Origin: Streptomyces sp. NBC_00483
GTDB lineage: Bacteria; Actinomycetota; Actinomycetes; Streptomycetales; Streptomycetaceae
Reading direction: 5' to 3'
Assembly: GCF_036013745.1 (NCBI RefSeq)
Contig: NZ_CP107880.1
Span: forward strand, 7,688,001-7,752,000
Length of the DNA stretch: 64,000 bases
Shown: positions 53,492-62,759 of the stretch, piece after piece
How the letters are laid out: each line of letters opens with the position of its first letter
Position numbering within the stretch: position 1 is the stretch's first letter
Notes under the pieces: generated by a model
Seen by the model: the letters and a program-made list of their open reading frames with translations, nothing else
Database searches by the model: none
Told to the model about the DNA's origin: nothing
Made by a program: the position numbers and the translations under genes

Positions 53492-54526
53492 TCAGTCTAT
53501 CGACGTGGCCGCGGACACCTCGGCGGTGACCGCGTCCGGGTGGTCGGCGACGTACTGGCGGATCACCGATGCGAAGTCCGGGTCGGGAGAGAGGCCCAGC
53601 GCTGCCGCGCGGGTGTTGTCGAAGGAGGCCGGCCAGGAGCCGACGATCGACTCGATGGAGGAGTCCGGTGTCACCGTTACCAGGTCGGCGACCGCGTTGC
53701 CTGCCACCTCGCGGAGTGTGTGCAGGATTTCGGAGACCGTGACCGTCAGGGCGGGTAGGTTCACCGGGATGTTGCCGGTCAACTGGCCGTCCTGTGTGCC
53801 GCGTTCGGCCTGTGCCACCCGCAGGATGCCCTCCACCGTGCGGCGGGGGGAGGCCAGGGCCACCTGTGTGTCCGGGCTCACCGGGCACGTTGCCGGGAGG
53901 CCCGCGAGGGGTTCGCGGACCACGCCCGAGAGGAAGCCGGAGGCCGCCGCGTTCGGCTTGCCGGGGCGCACCGACACCGTCATCAGGCGCGTCACGCGGC
54001 CGTCCACGTATCCGCGGCGCGTGTACTCGGCGACCAGCTGCTCGCAGATCCGCTTCTGCACGCCGTAGCTGGACTGCGGCGTGGGCAGCGTGGACTCGTC
54101 CACCACGGGTGGGAGGGGGAGTGCGGCGTCCGAGCCGTAGACCGCCACGCTGCTGGCGAGCACGAGGCGTACGGTCGGGCCGCCCGCCTCCGACTGGGCG
54201 CGGGCCGCCTGAAGGAGAGCCCGGGTCGTGTCCAGGTTGGCGGTCATGCCGAGGTCGAAGTCCGCCTCGCACTCCGCCGACACCGCCGCCGCGAGGTGGA
54301 TGACCACGTCGACCGGCCGAGCGAACAACTCCGCGAGCCGGTCCGTGAGGTCGCCCTGCACCACCTCCACCAGCGGGTCCGCCGTGAGCGGCGACTCGTC
54401 CGGGACGAACTTGTCCGCGAGGATGAGGCGGTCGATGGGCAGGCCGTCGAACGTGCGCCGCTCCAGCAGGGCCTCGGCGACCTGGCGGCCCAGAAAGCCG
54501 AAACCGCCCGTGATGACGATCCTCAT
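53492..54526 (-). CDS. denD: NAD-dependent epimerase/dehydratase family, D-erythronate dehydrogenase-like
   Basis: 344-residue extended SDR. NAD motif [26 protein letters not shown], active-site [11 protein letters not shown] with Tyr and Lys, and [14 protein letters not shown]. This matches DenD, which oxidises D-erythronate to 2-oxo-tetronate ahead of kinase and aldolase. The ATG at 54526 overlaps the otnI stop. All partners of that pathway are in the same operon. Confidence 0.88.
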   Translation of the reverse strand: MRIVITGGFGFLGRQVAEALLERRTFDGLPIDRLILADKFVPDESPLTADPLVEVVQGDLTDRLAELFARPVDVVIHLAAAVSAECEADFDLGMTANLDTTRALLQAARAQSEAGGPTVRLVLASSVAVYGSDAALPLPPVVDESTLPTPQSSYGVQKRICEQLVAEYTRRGYVDGRVTRLMTVSVRPGKPNAAASGFLSGVVREPLAGLPATCPVSPDTQVALASPRRTVEGILRVAQAERGTQDGQLTGNIPVNLPALTVTVSEILHTLREVAGNAVADLVTVTPDSSIESIVGSWPASFDNTRAAALGLSPDPDFASVIRQYVADHPDAVTAEVSAATSID

Positions 54527-55320
54527 GCGTGCTGCTCTCCTTGGATGTTCTTCAGCCAGCCGAGACCCTCGCTCGTGCCGGCCTTGGGGATGTACTCGCA
54601 GCCGATCCAGCCGTCGAAGTCCAACTCGTCCACGCAGGACATGAGATGACGGATGTCCAGTTCGCCGGCGTCCGGCTCGTGGCGGTCGGGGACGCCCGCG
54701 ATCTGCAGGTGGCCCACGCGACCCGTCGGCAGGTCGCGGCGGAGGGTGGCGGTGAGGTCGCCCTCGACGATCTGGCAGTGGTACAGGTCGAGTTGGACCT
54801 TCAGGTTGGACGCGCCGATCTCCCGTACGACCGCGTGGGCGTCCGCCTGGTGGTTCAGGAAGTAGCCCGGCATGTCACGGGTGTTGATCGGCTCGATCAG
54901 GATGTCGACCCCGGCCGGCGCCGCCTGTTCGGCCGCGTACGCCAGGTTGGTCAGGTACGTGTCCCGGCACTCGGCGCGCGAGACACCTTCGGGCACGAGG
55001 CCCGCCATCATGTGCACGCGTGGGCTGCCGAGTGCGGCCGCGTAGTGCAGGGCCTTCTCGATGCCCTCGCGGACCTCGGCCTCGCGGCCCGGCAGCGCCG
55101 CGATGCCGCGCTCGCCGCCGTCCCAGTCGCCGGGCGGGGCGTTGAACAGGACCTGGCTCAGGCCGTGTTCGTCGAGCCGGGCGCGGAGCTCCCCGGTCCC
55201 GTACGCGTACGGGAAGAGGTACTCGACGGCCTCGAAGCCGTCTGCCGAGGCCGCGGCGAAGCGGTCCAGGAAGTCGTACTCGGGATACAGCATGGAAAGG
55301 TTCGCCGCGAACCTCGGCAT
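54523..55320 (-). CDS. otnI: hydroxypyruvate/2-oxo-tetronate isomerase family (OtnI-like)
   Basis: 265-residue TIM barrel of the Hyi family: [20 protein letters not shown] start, Glu in [12 protein letters not shown], Asp/His in [14 protein letters not shown], and Glu in [11 protein letters not shown] as metal and catalytic residues. OtnI isomerises 2-oxo-tetronate to 3-oxo-tetronate, the substrate of the OtnK kinase. Start ATG 55320; 29 bases after the MFS stop. Confidence 0.88.
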   Translation of the reverse strand: MPRFAANLSMLYPEYDFLDRFAAASADGFEAVEYLFPYAYGTGELRARLDEHGLSQVLFNAPPGDWDGGERGIAALPGREAEVREGIEKALHYAAALGSPRVHMMAGLVPEGVSRAECRDTYLTNLAYAAEQAAPAGVDILIEPINTRDMPGYFLNHQADAHAVVREIGASNLKVQLDLYHCQIVEGDLTATLRRDLPTGRVGHLQIAGVPDRHEPDAGELDIRHLMSCVDELDFDGWIGCEYIPKAGTSEGLGWLKNIQGEQHA

Positions 55321-55349
55321 GGTGACTCCTATAGAGAGAGGTGTGTGCG

Positions 55350-56657
55350 TCAGCGGTTGACGATGTCCTTTTTCGTGGTCAGGACGGCTGCCGCCCCGAT
55401 GACGAGCGACAGCGCCAGAACGTACATCGGGATCGCCGTGGAACCGGTCGCATCCTTCAGCGAGCCGATCATGTACGGGCTGACGAAGCCGGCGAGGTTG
55501 CCGACCGAGTTGATCGCCGCGAGGCCCGCCGCGGCCGCCGTGCCGCCGAGGAACGCGGTCGGCAGCGACCAGAACAGTGGGGCGCAGGTCAGGACGCCGG
55601 CCGCCGCGATCGACAGGGAGACGAGGGCCAGCGGGGTCGAACCGGCGAAGCTCGCCGCCATCGAGAAGCCGACGGCGCCCATCAGGGACGGGATCACCAG
55701 GTGCCAGCGGCGCTCGCGGCGCTTGTCGGCGGAGAACCCGAAGAGGTTCATGGCGATCAGCGCGGCCAGGTACGGGACCGCGCTCAGGGCGCCGATCGCG
55801 AGGCCGCCCTTGACGCCGGTGGACTCCACGAACGTCGGCATCCAGAACGTCAGCGCGTACTGGCCCATCACGAAGCAGAAGTAGATGAGGCACATCAGCC
55901 ACACCTTGCCGTTGCGGAAGGCGTCGAGGGCGCGGCCGTGCACGGTCTGGTGGGTGGCGTCGGCGGCGAGGGCCCTCTCGATGACCGACTTCTCGTCGTC
56001 GGTCAGCCACTTGGCGTCGCGCACGCTGTTGTCGAGCCAGAACAGGCAGACCACGCCGATGACGAGGGCGGGGATCGCCTCCACGACGAACAGCCACTGC
56101 CAGCCGCTCCAGCCGGCCGCGTCGTCGAAGACGTCCATGATCCAGCCGGAGAGCGGGTTGCCGAAGATGCCGGCGACGGGGATCGCCGACATGAACATCG
56201 CGATGACGCGGGCCCGGCGCTGGGACGGGAACCAGTACGTGCAGTAGAGGATCACGCCGGGGTAGAAGCCGGCCTCGGCGGCGCCGAGCAAGAAGCGGAG
56301 TACGTAGAACGTCGTCTCGCTGTTGACGAAGGCGAACGCCGCGGACACCAGACCCCAGCTGATCATGATGCGGGCGATCCAGGTGCGGGCACCGACCTTC
56401 TGCATCAGCAGGTTCGAGGGGACCTCGAAGAAGAAGTAGCCGATGAAGAAGAGGCCGGCTCCGAGGCCGTAGGCCGCCTCGCTGAAGCCGAGGTTCGAGG
56501 ACATCTGCAACTTGGCGAAGCCCACGTTCACGCGGTCCAGGTAGGAGACCATGTAGCAGAGGATCAGGAAGGGGACGATGCGGCGGATCACCTTGCGGAA
56601 CACCGCGTTCTCACGCGCGAGTTCGGGGGTGTCGGCCGTGGGGACGGTCGTGGACAT
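55350..56657 (-). CDS. MFS transporter, anion:cation symporter family (sugar-acid uptake)
   Basis: 435-residue 12-helix permease. The family block is [20 protein letters not shown] in helix 1-2, then [20 protein letters not shown] and [14 protein letters not shown]. Such ACS/phthalate-type transporters take up galactonate, tartrate or similar acids. Placed between otnC and otnI, it should import L-threonate or D-erythronate. Confidence 0.88.
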   Translation of the reverse strand: MSTTVPTADTPELARENAVFRKVIRRIVPFLILCYMVSYLDRVNVGFAKLQMSSNLGFSEAAYGLGAGLFFIGYFFFEVPSNLLMQKVGARTWIARIMISWGLVSAAFAFVNSETTFYVLRFLLGAAEAGFYPGVILYCTYWFPSQRRARVIAMFMSAIPVAGIFGNPLSGWIMDVFDDAAGWSGWQWLFVVEAIPALVIGVVCLFWLDNSVRDAKWLTDDEKSVIERALAADATHQTVHGRALDAFRNGKVWLMCLIYFCFVMGQYALTFWMPTFVESTGVKGGLAIGALSAVPYLAALIAMNLFGFSADKRRERRWHLVIPSLMGAVGFSMAASFAGSTPLALVSLSIAAAGVLTCAPLFWSLPTAFLGGTAAAAGLAAINSVGNLAGFVSPYMIGSLKDATGSTAIPMYVLALSLVIGAAAVLTTKKDIVNR

Positions 56658-56707
56658 GAGGCACTTCCTTGTGCGGCTCAGGCGGGGAGGGGAGTGACGA
56701 GCGGGTG

Positions 56708-57388
56708 TTACCAGGCCGCGCCGAACGTGGCTCTCAGCTCGGCGATGGCGTCTTCGGGGAGCGGTGCGGGCTTGCGGTCGGTCGTCAGCCAGAGGCGGGC
56801 CGTCTCCTCGAGTTCTTCGAGGACGGCGAGCGCGGAGGCGGCGTCCGGGCCCCAGACGACGGGGCCGAGGCGGTCGAGCAGGACCGCGCGGATCGGAGTG
56901 CCTTGCGCGGCACGGGAGTTGATCCGCTCGGTCACCAGATCGGCGACGCGCGGGTCGCCGGGCCGGTGGTACGGGATGTGCGGGACGTGACCCACCTTCA
57001 TCACGTAGTACGGGGTGATGGGTGGCAGCACATCGTCCTGGTGCCACACGCCGGCGAGGGTGAGCGCGACCAGGTGCGTGGAGTGGGTGTGGATCACGAA
57101 GCGGGCCGTGGGGTCGGCCGCGTAGATCCGGCGGTGCAGGGTGAGGGTCTTGCTGGCGCGGTCGCCCGCCACCTGGGCACCCTCGCCGTCGACGAGCGCG
57201 AGCCGCTCGGGGGAGAGGAAGCCGAGGGCCGCGTCGGTCGGGGTGATGAGGTGGCCGAGGCCGTCGTCGAGCTTGGCGCTGATGTTGCCGGCGCTCGCGT
57301 GGACGTAGCCGCGGGCGAAGAGGCTGGTGCCGACGCGGACGATCTCCGAACGGGCGGACTCCGCGGCCAAGTTGAGGTCCTGGGTCAC
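56708..57388 (-). CDS. otnC: 3-oxo-tetronate 4-phosphate decarboxylase (class II aldolase/adducin family, OtnC)
   Basis: 226-residue zinc aldolase-fold protein: SAGNISAKLDDG, catalytic Glu replaced region after LITPTDA, zinc histidines in IHTHSTHLVAL and the later H in VGHVPHIPYH. It splits 3-oxo-tetronate 4-phosphate to dihydroxyacetone phosphate and CO2. Its ATG overlaps the otnK stop (57385-57388). Confidence 0.9.
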   Translation of the reverse strand: MTQDLNLAAESARSEIVRVGTSLFARGYVHASAGNISAKLDDGLGHLITPTDAALGFLSPERLALVDGEGAQVAGDRASKTLTLHRRIYAADPTARFVIHTHSTHLVALTLAGVWHQDDVLPPITPYYVMKVGHVPHIPYHRPGDPRVADLVTERINSRAAQGTPIRAVLLDRLGPVVWGPDAASALAVLEELEETARLWLTTDRKPAPLPEDAIAELRATFGAAW

Positions 57389-58671
57389 TGGGACTCCCCG
57401 TTGCCGAGCAGGTCGAACGATGCGGTGAAGAAGGACGGGCCGCCGAAGTTGCCCGACTTGAGGGTGATGTGGAGGGTGTCACCGTCGGCGAGCGGCGCCG
57501 CACACCACGGCACACCCGGATCGATCTGCGGGCCGATCCGAAGCCCGTCCAGACCGAGGGCCTGCACCACGGCGCCGGAGGTCTCGCCACCGGCGACGAC
57601 GAGCCGTCGCACGCCGCGCTCGACGAGCCCCTGGGCGACGCGCGCGAGTGTCCGCTCCACCAACTCCCCGGCCTCGGCGGCCCCGAGCTGCCCCTGCACG
57701 TCGCGTACGGCGTCGGGGGACTCGGTCGAGTAGATGAGAACCGGGCCGTCGGACGACAGGTGGGCGTCGGCGAAGGCGAGCGCCTCGGCGGCCACGTCCT
57801 CGCCCGCCGCGATCCGCAGCGGATCCACGCTGAAGGCCGGCCGACCGGTGTCCAGGAACGCGCGCACTTGGCCGTTCGTGGCGGCGGACACCGAACCCGC
57901 GACGACCGCCAAGTGGCCGGAGGCGGCGGGGAGTTCGGCGGCCTCCGGGGACGGCTCGATGCCCCAGTTCGCGGGGAGCCCGATGGCGAGGCCCGAACCG
58001 GCGGTGACCAGCGGCAGGCCGGCGACCGCGGCACCCAGGCGTACGAGGTCGTCGTTCGACACGGCGTCGACGATCGCGGCGCCGATGCCGTCCTTGCGCA
58101 GCGCGGCGATCAGCTCCGTGATGGCCTCGGGGCCCGCCGCGACCGCCTTGTGGTCGATGAGTCCGACCGGGCGCTCGGTCTGGGCGGCAAGCACGGACAC
58201 CAGGTTGGAGTCGGTCATCGGGGTGAGCGGGTGGTGGCGCATGCCGCTCTCGCCGAGCAGCACGTCACCGACGAAGAGGTGGCCCTTGAAAACGGTGCGC
58301 CCGTTGTCGGGGAAGGCAGGTGTCGCGACGGTGAAGTCGGTGCCGAGCGCGTCCATCAGGGCCTCGGTGACCGGGCCGATGTTGCCGGCCGGCGTCGAGT
58401 CGAAGGTGGAGCAGTACTTGAAGTAGATCTGCTCGGCGCCCGCGGAGCGCAGCCATTCCAGGGCGCGCAGCGAGGAGTCGACGGCCTCGGCCGCCGGGAC
58501 GGTCCGCGACTTGAGCGCGATGACGACCGCGTCGGCGTCCCGCGGCGTCGCCGCGTCCGGAGCCGGTACGTCGATCAGCTGGACGACGCGCATGCCCGCG
58601 CGCACCAGGTTGTTGGCGAGGTCGGTGGCGCCGGTGAAGTCGTCGGCGATGCATCCGAGGCGGATGGCCAT
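57385..58671 (-). CDS. otnK: 3-oxo-tetronate kinase (four-carbon acid sugar kinase, OtnK)
   Basis: 428-residue DUF1537-family kinase: substrate domain with IADDFTGATDLANNL and FKYCSTFDSTPAGNIGPV, nucleotide domain with VVAGGETSGAVVQAL and LKSGNFGGPSFF. It phosphorylates 3-oxo-tetronate at C4 with ATP. It starts one base after the ltnD stop and overlaps otnC. Confidence 0.92.
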   Translation of the reverse strand: MAIRLGCIADDFTGATDLANNLVRAGMRVVQLIDVPAPDAATPRDADAVVIALKSRTVPAAEAVDSSLRALEWLRSAGAEQIYFKYCSTFDSTPAGNIGPVTEALMDALGTDFTVATPAFPDNGRTVFKGHLFVGDVLLGESGMRHHPLTPMTDSNLVSVLAAQTERPVGLIDHKAVAAGPEAITELIAALRKDGIGAAIVDAVSNDDLVRLGAAVAGLPLVTAGSGLAIGLPANWGIEPSPEAAELPAASGHLAVVAGSVSAATNGQVRAFLDTGRPAFSVDPLRIAAGEDVAAEALAFADAHLSSDGPVLIYSTESPDAVRDVQGQLGAAEAGELVERTLARVAQGLVERGVRRLVVAGGETSGAVVQALGLDGLRIGPQIDPGVPWCAAPLADGDTLHITLKSGNFGGPSFFTASFDLLGNGESQ

Positions 58672-58672
58672 G

Positions 58673-59650
58673 TCAGGCCCCCTTCTCGTCGTTGTCGTGG
58701 GTGTTCGGCCGGTGGTGGGGCGGTTCGATGCCCGGTTCTGGCAGTTCGATGCCCGGGAAGATCTTGATGACCGCGCTGTCGTCCTCGCCGCCGAGGCCGG
58801 ACGCGGAGGCCTGAAGGAACATCTGGTGGGCGGTCGCGGACAGCGGCAGCGGGAACTTCTCCGGCCGCGCGGAGTCGAGGACGAGGCCGAGGTCCTTGAC
58901 GAAGATGTCGACGGCGGAGAGCGGCGTGTAGTCCCCGGCCAGCACGTGGGCCATGCGGTTCTCGAACATCCACGAGTTGCCCGCGCTGTGGGTGATCACC
59001 TCGTACAGCGACTCGGCCGGCACGCCCGCCTTGATACCGAGGGCCATGGCCTCCGCGGCGGCGGCGATGTGCACGCCCGCGAGCAGCTGGTTCACGATCT
59101 TGACCTTGGAGCCGAGGCCCGCGGTGTCGCCGAGTCGGTAGACCGTGGCGCTCATCGCGTCGAGCACCGGGTCGGCGAGTGCGTACGCCTCCGGGGAGCC
59201 GGAGGTCATCATCGTCAGCTCGCCGGTCGCGGCGCGGGCGGCGCCGCCGGAGATGGGGGCGTCGAGGAAGCCGACGCCCAACTGCCCGAGCCTACCCTCC
59301 AGTTGGGCGGAGAAGGTCGGGTCGACGGTGGAGCACATGACGTAGACGGAACCGGGGCGCAGGCGGTGGGCCGCGCCGCCGTCGCCGAAGAGGACCGACT
59401 CGACCTGCGCCGAGTTGACCACGACACCGACGAGGACGTCGACGTCGGCCGCCAGGTCACCGGCCGTGTCGTACGCGGCGCCGCCCTCGCGTGCGAAGTC
59501 GGCGGCCACGTCGGCGCGCAGGTCGTGGACCGCCACGTGGAACCCGGCGGCGCGCAGGCTGCGCGCCATGCCGAGCCCCATGGCCCCGAGGCCGACGACG
59601 CCGACGCGGGTCGTGGGGGCGGTCGGGGCCGGCTGATCCTGGTCGTGCAT
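58673..59650 (-). CDS. ltnD: L-threonate dehydrogenase-like beta-hydroxyacid dehydrogenase
   Basis: 325-residue NAD-dependent dehydrogenase: VGVVGLGAMGLGMARSL, FLDAPISGGAARA, and the catalytic lysine in LGSKVKIVNQLLAG. It matches LtnD, which oxidises L-threonate to 2-oxo-tetronate. It is the first gene of the operon. With denD in the same operon, both L-threonate and D-erythronate routes are covered. Confidence 0.88.
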   Translation of the reverse strand: MHDQDQPAPTAPTTRVGVVGLGAMGLGMARSLRAAGFHVAVHDLRADVAADFAREGGAAYDTAGDLAADVDVLVGVVVNSAQVESVLFGDGGAAHRLRPGSVYVMCSTVDPTFSAQLEGRLGQLGVGFLDAPISGGAARAATGELTMMTSGSPEAYALADPVLDAMSATVYRLGDTAGLGSKVKIVNQLLAGVHIAAAAEAMALGIKAGVPAESLYEVITHSAGNSWMFENRMAHVLAGDYTPLSAVDIFVKDLGLVLDSARPEKFPLPLSATAHQMFLQASASGLGGEDDSAVIKIFPGIELPEPGIEPPHHRPNTHDNDEKGA

Positions 59651-59718
59651 GGGTGTCTGTCCCTGTCTCTCGCCGTGGGCCGAGGGCCGTGGGTCGAGGC
59701 CCGTGGGGCCGTCGAACG

Positions 59719-59737
59719 CAGGTCATATGATGACCTG
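59719..59737. promoter_or_regulatory. 19-bp palindromic operator of the tetronate operon
   Basis: CAGGTCAT-ATG-ATGACCTG, perfect 8-bp arms with a 3-base centre, 69-87 bases before the ltnD start. Length and layout suit a FadR/GntR dimer, most likely the regulator at 52717-53487. Confidence 0.75.
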
Positions 59738-59820
59738 ACGTCCACGCGGAGTACAGGGTGATGCCGATCACATGGGCAGGAGTGGGGGCGGGAGCGGGGT
59801 AGGTGTGCTGTCCCCGGCGG

Positions 59821-61002
59821 TCAGGCGTGCGGTGTGAGCTGGATGTGGCGGATTCCCTTGCGGTGGTGGGTGTACGCGATGTGCAGCGCGCCATCGGCGG
59901 ACTGGGTCACGGACGGGTAGGACAGCTCGCGGTTGAGGCCGTCGCGGGAGTTGTTGGTCATGCAGTGGCCGTCGCCCGTGACCAGGTCCGCGGCGCGCTG
60001 CCAGGTGCGGCCGCCGTCGGGGGAGAGGGCGAGGCTCAGCGGGGCGCGCGGGGCGCCCCAGAAGGCGGAGCCGACAGTGTCGTCGTCGGCTGTCCCGGCC
60101 TGCGTCGCCAGGTCGCCCGACTCGTCGATCTCGTCGTACAGGGACACGCGGCGGTCGGTGGCGTCGGCCGCGCTGCTGTGGTTGTAGACGAGCGCGAGGC
60201 GGCCGTCCGTCAGGGGCACGTACTGGACGGAGGAGTTGTTGTTGGGCAGGTCGAGCGGTTCGGGTTCTGTCCAGGTGGTGCCCTCGTCGTACGAGACCGA
60301 GCGGTGGACGTGGTCGGCGCGGCGGCTGCGGTAGAGGGCGAGCAGGGAGCCGTCCGGCAGGGCGTGGACGTTCATGTGCACCAGGCCGGTCGACGCCGGG
60401 ACGGTGTGCTCGCGCCACGTCGTACCGCCGTCGTCGGACACCATCACCGCGCTGGTGTCGTGCTCGCCGGTCCACGCCACTCCCTCGGGGGTCGTGCAGC
60501 GGAACACCGGCAGCAGGATCCGGCCGGTCGGCAGCACCACCGGAGGCTGCCGCACGAATACGCCGCCGGACTCGGCGCTGAACAAGGTGCGCGGTGCCGC
60601 CCAACTCCCGCCCCGGTCACGGCTGATGCGCAGCCGCACCTGTGCGGTGTCCTGGCGTCCGCCCTGCTGGGCGGTGTGCAGCAGCCACCACTCGCCGCTC
60701 GGCAGGACGGTCAGGATCGGGTTCTGCTCCGAGCGGTCGGGGTCGTCGGAGAGGCGCTGCGGCTCGGACCACTCGGCGGCCCCCGCCGGGAGCCGGGAGA
60801 ACCAGACGCAGATGTCGGCCATGCCCTCCTGCGTGCCGCCGAACCACACGCAGCCGAGTTCGCCGTCCGGCAGCACGGTCAGGTTGGCGGCGTGGCTCTG
60901 GACGGTGGGGGTGGGGAGGGCGCGGTCGGTGCGGGTGTGGCCGGGCAGGGTGGGTGTCTCGGTAGTCCGGGGTGTAGGCGTCGTGGGTGTCATGGGCGGC
61001 AT
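59821..61002 (-). CDS. BNR-repeat sialidase-family protein, no signal peptide
   Basis: 393-residue six-bladed propeller of the BNR/sialidase type. Asp-box repeats SRDRGGSW, SDDGGTTW, SYDEGTTW and SPDGGRTW are visible, with LPTPTVQSHAANLTVLPDG near the start and GHCMTNNSRDGLNRELSYPS near the end. There is no export signal, so it acts in the cytoplasm, unlike classic secreted sialidases. Position directly after the Opp-type transporter suggests it processes an imported oligosaccharide or glycoconjugate. Substrate not determinable. Confidence 0.85.
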   Translation of the reverse strand: MPPMTPTTPTPRTTETPTLPGHTRTDRALPTPTVQSHAANLTVLPDGELGCVWFGGTQEGMADICVWFSRLPAGAAEWSEPQRLSDDPDRSEQNPILTVLPSGEWWLLHTAQQGGRQDTAQVRLRISRDRGGSWAAPRTLFSAESGGVFVRQPPVVLPTGRILLPVFRCTTPEGVAWTGEHDTSAVMVSDDGGTTWREHTVPASTGLVHMNVHALPDGSLLALYRSRRADHVHRSVSYDEGTTWTEPEPLDLPNNNSSVQYVPLTDGRLALVYNHSSAADATDRRVSLYDEIDESGDLATQAGTADDDTVGSAFWGAPRAPLSLALSPDGGRTWQRAADLVTGDGHCMTNNSRDGLNRELSYPSVTQSADGALHIAYTHHRKGIRHIQLTPHA

Positions 61003-61027
61003 GGGTCCTCTCCAGTGGGGTGGTGTG

Positions 61028-61879
61028 TCACGCCGGGGTGTGGGCCCGGCCGCGCGCGTGCAGCAGTTCGCGGGGCTTGCGGCCGCGGATCGCCGCCGGG
61101 TCGAGGGCCGCGCGGCGCAGATCGCGGGTGTACGGCTCGGTGGGCGAGGCCAACACGTCGGCGGTGCGGCCCTGTTCGACGACCCGGCCCGAGCGCAGCA
61201 CGACCACGTCGGTGCTGATCTCCCGTACGAGGCCCAGGTTGTGGGCGATGACGAGGTACGTGATGCCGGTCTCGGCCTGGAGTTCGCGCAGCAGCTCCAG
61301 GACGCGGGCCTGGACGGAGACGTCGAGTGCGGAGGTCGCCTCGTCGCACACCAGCAGGTCGGGTGAGGAGGCGAGGGCGCGGGCGATACCGATGCGCTGG
61401 CGCTGGCCGCCGGAGAACTCGGAAGGGCGGCGGTCGCGGGCCGAGGCGGGCAGGCCCACCCGGTCCAGGAGCTCGGCCGCGCGGCGTGTGCGGGCCGTTC
61501 TGTCGCGGGTGCCGGAGAGGGGGCCTGAGAGGCGGAGGGGTTCCGCCACGATGTCCTGGGCGGTGAGGTGGGGGTCCAGTGAGCCGTACGGGTCCTGGAA
61601 GATCATTTGGAAGCGGGGGCGCAGGGGGCGGAGGCGGCGTTCGGGGAGGGCGGCGAGGTCGGTGCCGTCGAAGAGGATGCGGCCTGCGGTGGGTTTCAGG
61701 AGGCGGACCACCGCGTGGGCGATGGTGGATTTGCCGCTGCCGGATTCTCCTACCAGGGCGAGGGCGCTGCCGCGCGGGATCGTGAAGGTGACTCGGTCGA
61801 CCGCGGTTGTGGCTCCGCCGGGGGCGGGGTAGGTGACGACGAGGTCCTCGACGTGGAGGAGAGGATCGGGAGTGGTCAT
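61028..61879 (-). CDS. Opp/Dpp-type ABC transporter ATP-binding protein (OppF-like)
   Basis: 283-residue ATPase: Walker A GESGSGKST, FQDPYGSLDPHLT Q-loop region, signature FSGGQRQRIGIARAL, Walker B LLVCDEATSALD, H-loop IAHNLGLV. The C-terminal oligopeptide-transporter extension (EPYTRDLRRAAL) is present. AAGGAG precedes the ATG. A dispersed repeat lies in the 55-base gap before it. It pairs with the ATPase at 61935. Confidence 0.92.
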   Translation of the reverse strand: MTTPDPLLHVEDLVVTYPAPGGATTAVDRVTFTIPRGSALALVGESGSGKSTIAHAVVRLLKPTAGRILFDGTDLAALPERRLRPLRPRFQMIFQDPYGSLDPHLTAQDIVAEPLRLSGPLSGTRDRTARTRRAAELLDRVGLPASARDRRPSEFSGGQRQRIGIARALASSPDLLVCDEATSALDVSVQARVLELLRELQAETGITYLVIAHNLGLVREISTDVVVLRSGRVVEQGRTADVLASPTEPYTRDLRRAALDPAAIRGRKPRELLHARGRAHTPA

Positions 61880-61903
61880 GGGCTGGCTCCTTGCCGGGGT
61901 TGC

Positions 61904-61953
61904 GGACTCGGGGCGCTGCCCCGGACCCCGCTGCTCAATCGCCGCAGGGGCTT
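61904..61953. repeat. dispersed Streptomyces-type repeat between the two ATPase genes
   Basis: Contains GGGGCGCTGCCCCGGACCCC and GCTCAATCGCCGCAGGGGCT, shared with 44965-44989 and 20972-21052. On the minus strand its right end supplies the final codons and the TGA of the upstream ATPase gene. Confidence 0.82.
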
Positions 61954-62759
61954 ACAAATGGGCCGAGCCGTGGCACCGCGGCCAGCAGTGAACGGGTGTA
62001 GTCCTCCGTCGGTGACTCGACGATTTGTTCTGCCTCGCCGGACTCGATGAAGCGGCCGTCGCGCATGACGTGGATGCGGTCCGAGATCAGGCGGGCCACG
62101 CCCAGGTCGTGGGTGATCATCAACAGGCCGACGCCATCCGTCTCCTGGAGGGCCATGAGGAGGTCGAGGACCTCGGCCTGGACCGTTGCGTCGAGGGCCG
62201 ATGTCGGTTCGTCCGCCACCAGGAGGCGTGGTTCGGCGGCGAGGGCGATGGCGATCAGGACGCGTTGCAGCATGCCGCCGGAGAATTCCTGCGGGTAGGC
62301 CTTCCAGCGGCGTGCGGGATCGCTGATGCGGACCCGTTCCATCAGGGCCGTGCCCCGGTCGCGTATCTCCGCGCGGCCGATGCCGGGGTGGCGCAGGCGG
62401 AGGGCGTCGCCGAGTTGGCGGCCGATGGTGTGCACCGGGCTGAGCGCCGTCATCGGGTCCTGGGGGATCAGGGAGACGGTGCGGCCGCGGGCCCGACGGG
62501 CGGCCGCGGGGTCGGCGATCACGTCCTCGCCGGCGATCCGCGCGCTGCCGGAGAGGACGGCGAGGCCCTCGGGGAGGAGGCGCAGTACGCCCATGGCCGT
62601 GGTCGACTTGCCGGAGCCGGACTCGCCGATGAGGGTGACCGTCTCGCCCTCGTGGACCGTGAAGCTCACGCCGTCCACGGCGCGTACGATGCCGCGGCCC
62701 GTGACCAGTTCGATCTGGAGGTTCGTCACGTCCAGGAGTGGTTGCTGAGTGGGTGTCAT
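61935..62759 (-). CDS. Opp/Dpp-type ABC transporter ATP-binding protein (OppD-like)
   Basis: 274-residue ATPase: Walker A GESGSGKSTTAMG, LIPQDPMTALSPVHTIG, signature FSGGMLQRVLIAIAL, Walker B LLVADEPTSALD, ITHDLGVA. The last residues (VSPCGD) come from the dispersed repeat at 61904-61953, and the usual C-terminal iron-sulfur-like Cys extension of OppD is absent, so the end may have been replaced by the repeat. Its ATG overlaps the permease stop (62756-62759). Confidence 0.9.
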   Translation of the reverse strand: MTPTQQPLLDVTNLQIELVTGRGIVRAVDGVSFTVHEGETVTLIGESGSGKSTTAMGVLRLLPEGLAVLSGSARIAGEDVIADPAAARRARGRTVSLIPQDPMTALSPVHTIGRQLGDALRLRHPGIGRAEIRDRGTALMERVRISDPARRWKAYPQEFSGGMLQRVLIAIALAAEPRLLVADEPTSALDATVQAEVLDLLMALQETDGVGLLMITHDLGVARLISDRIHVMRDGRFIESGEAEQIVESPTEDYTRSLLAAVPRLGPFVSPCGD

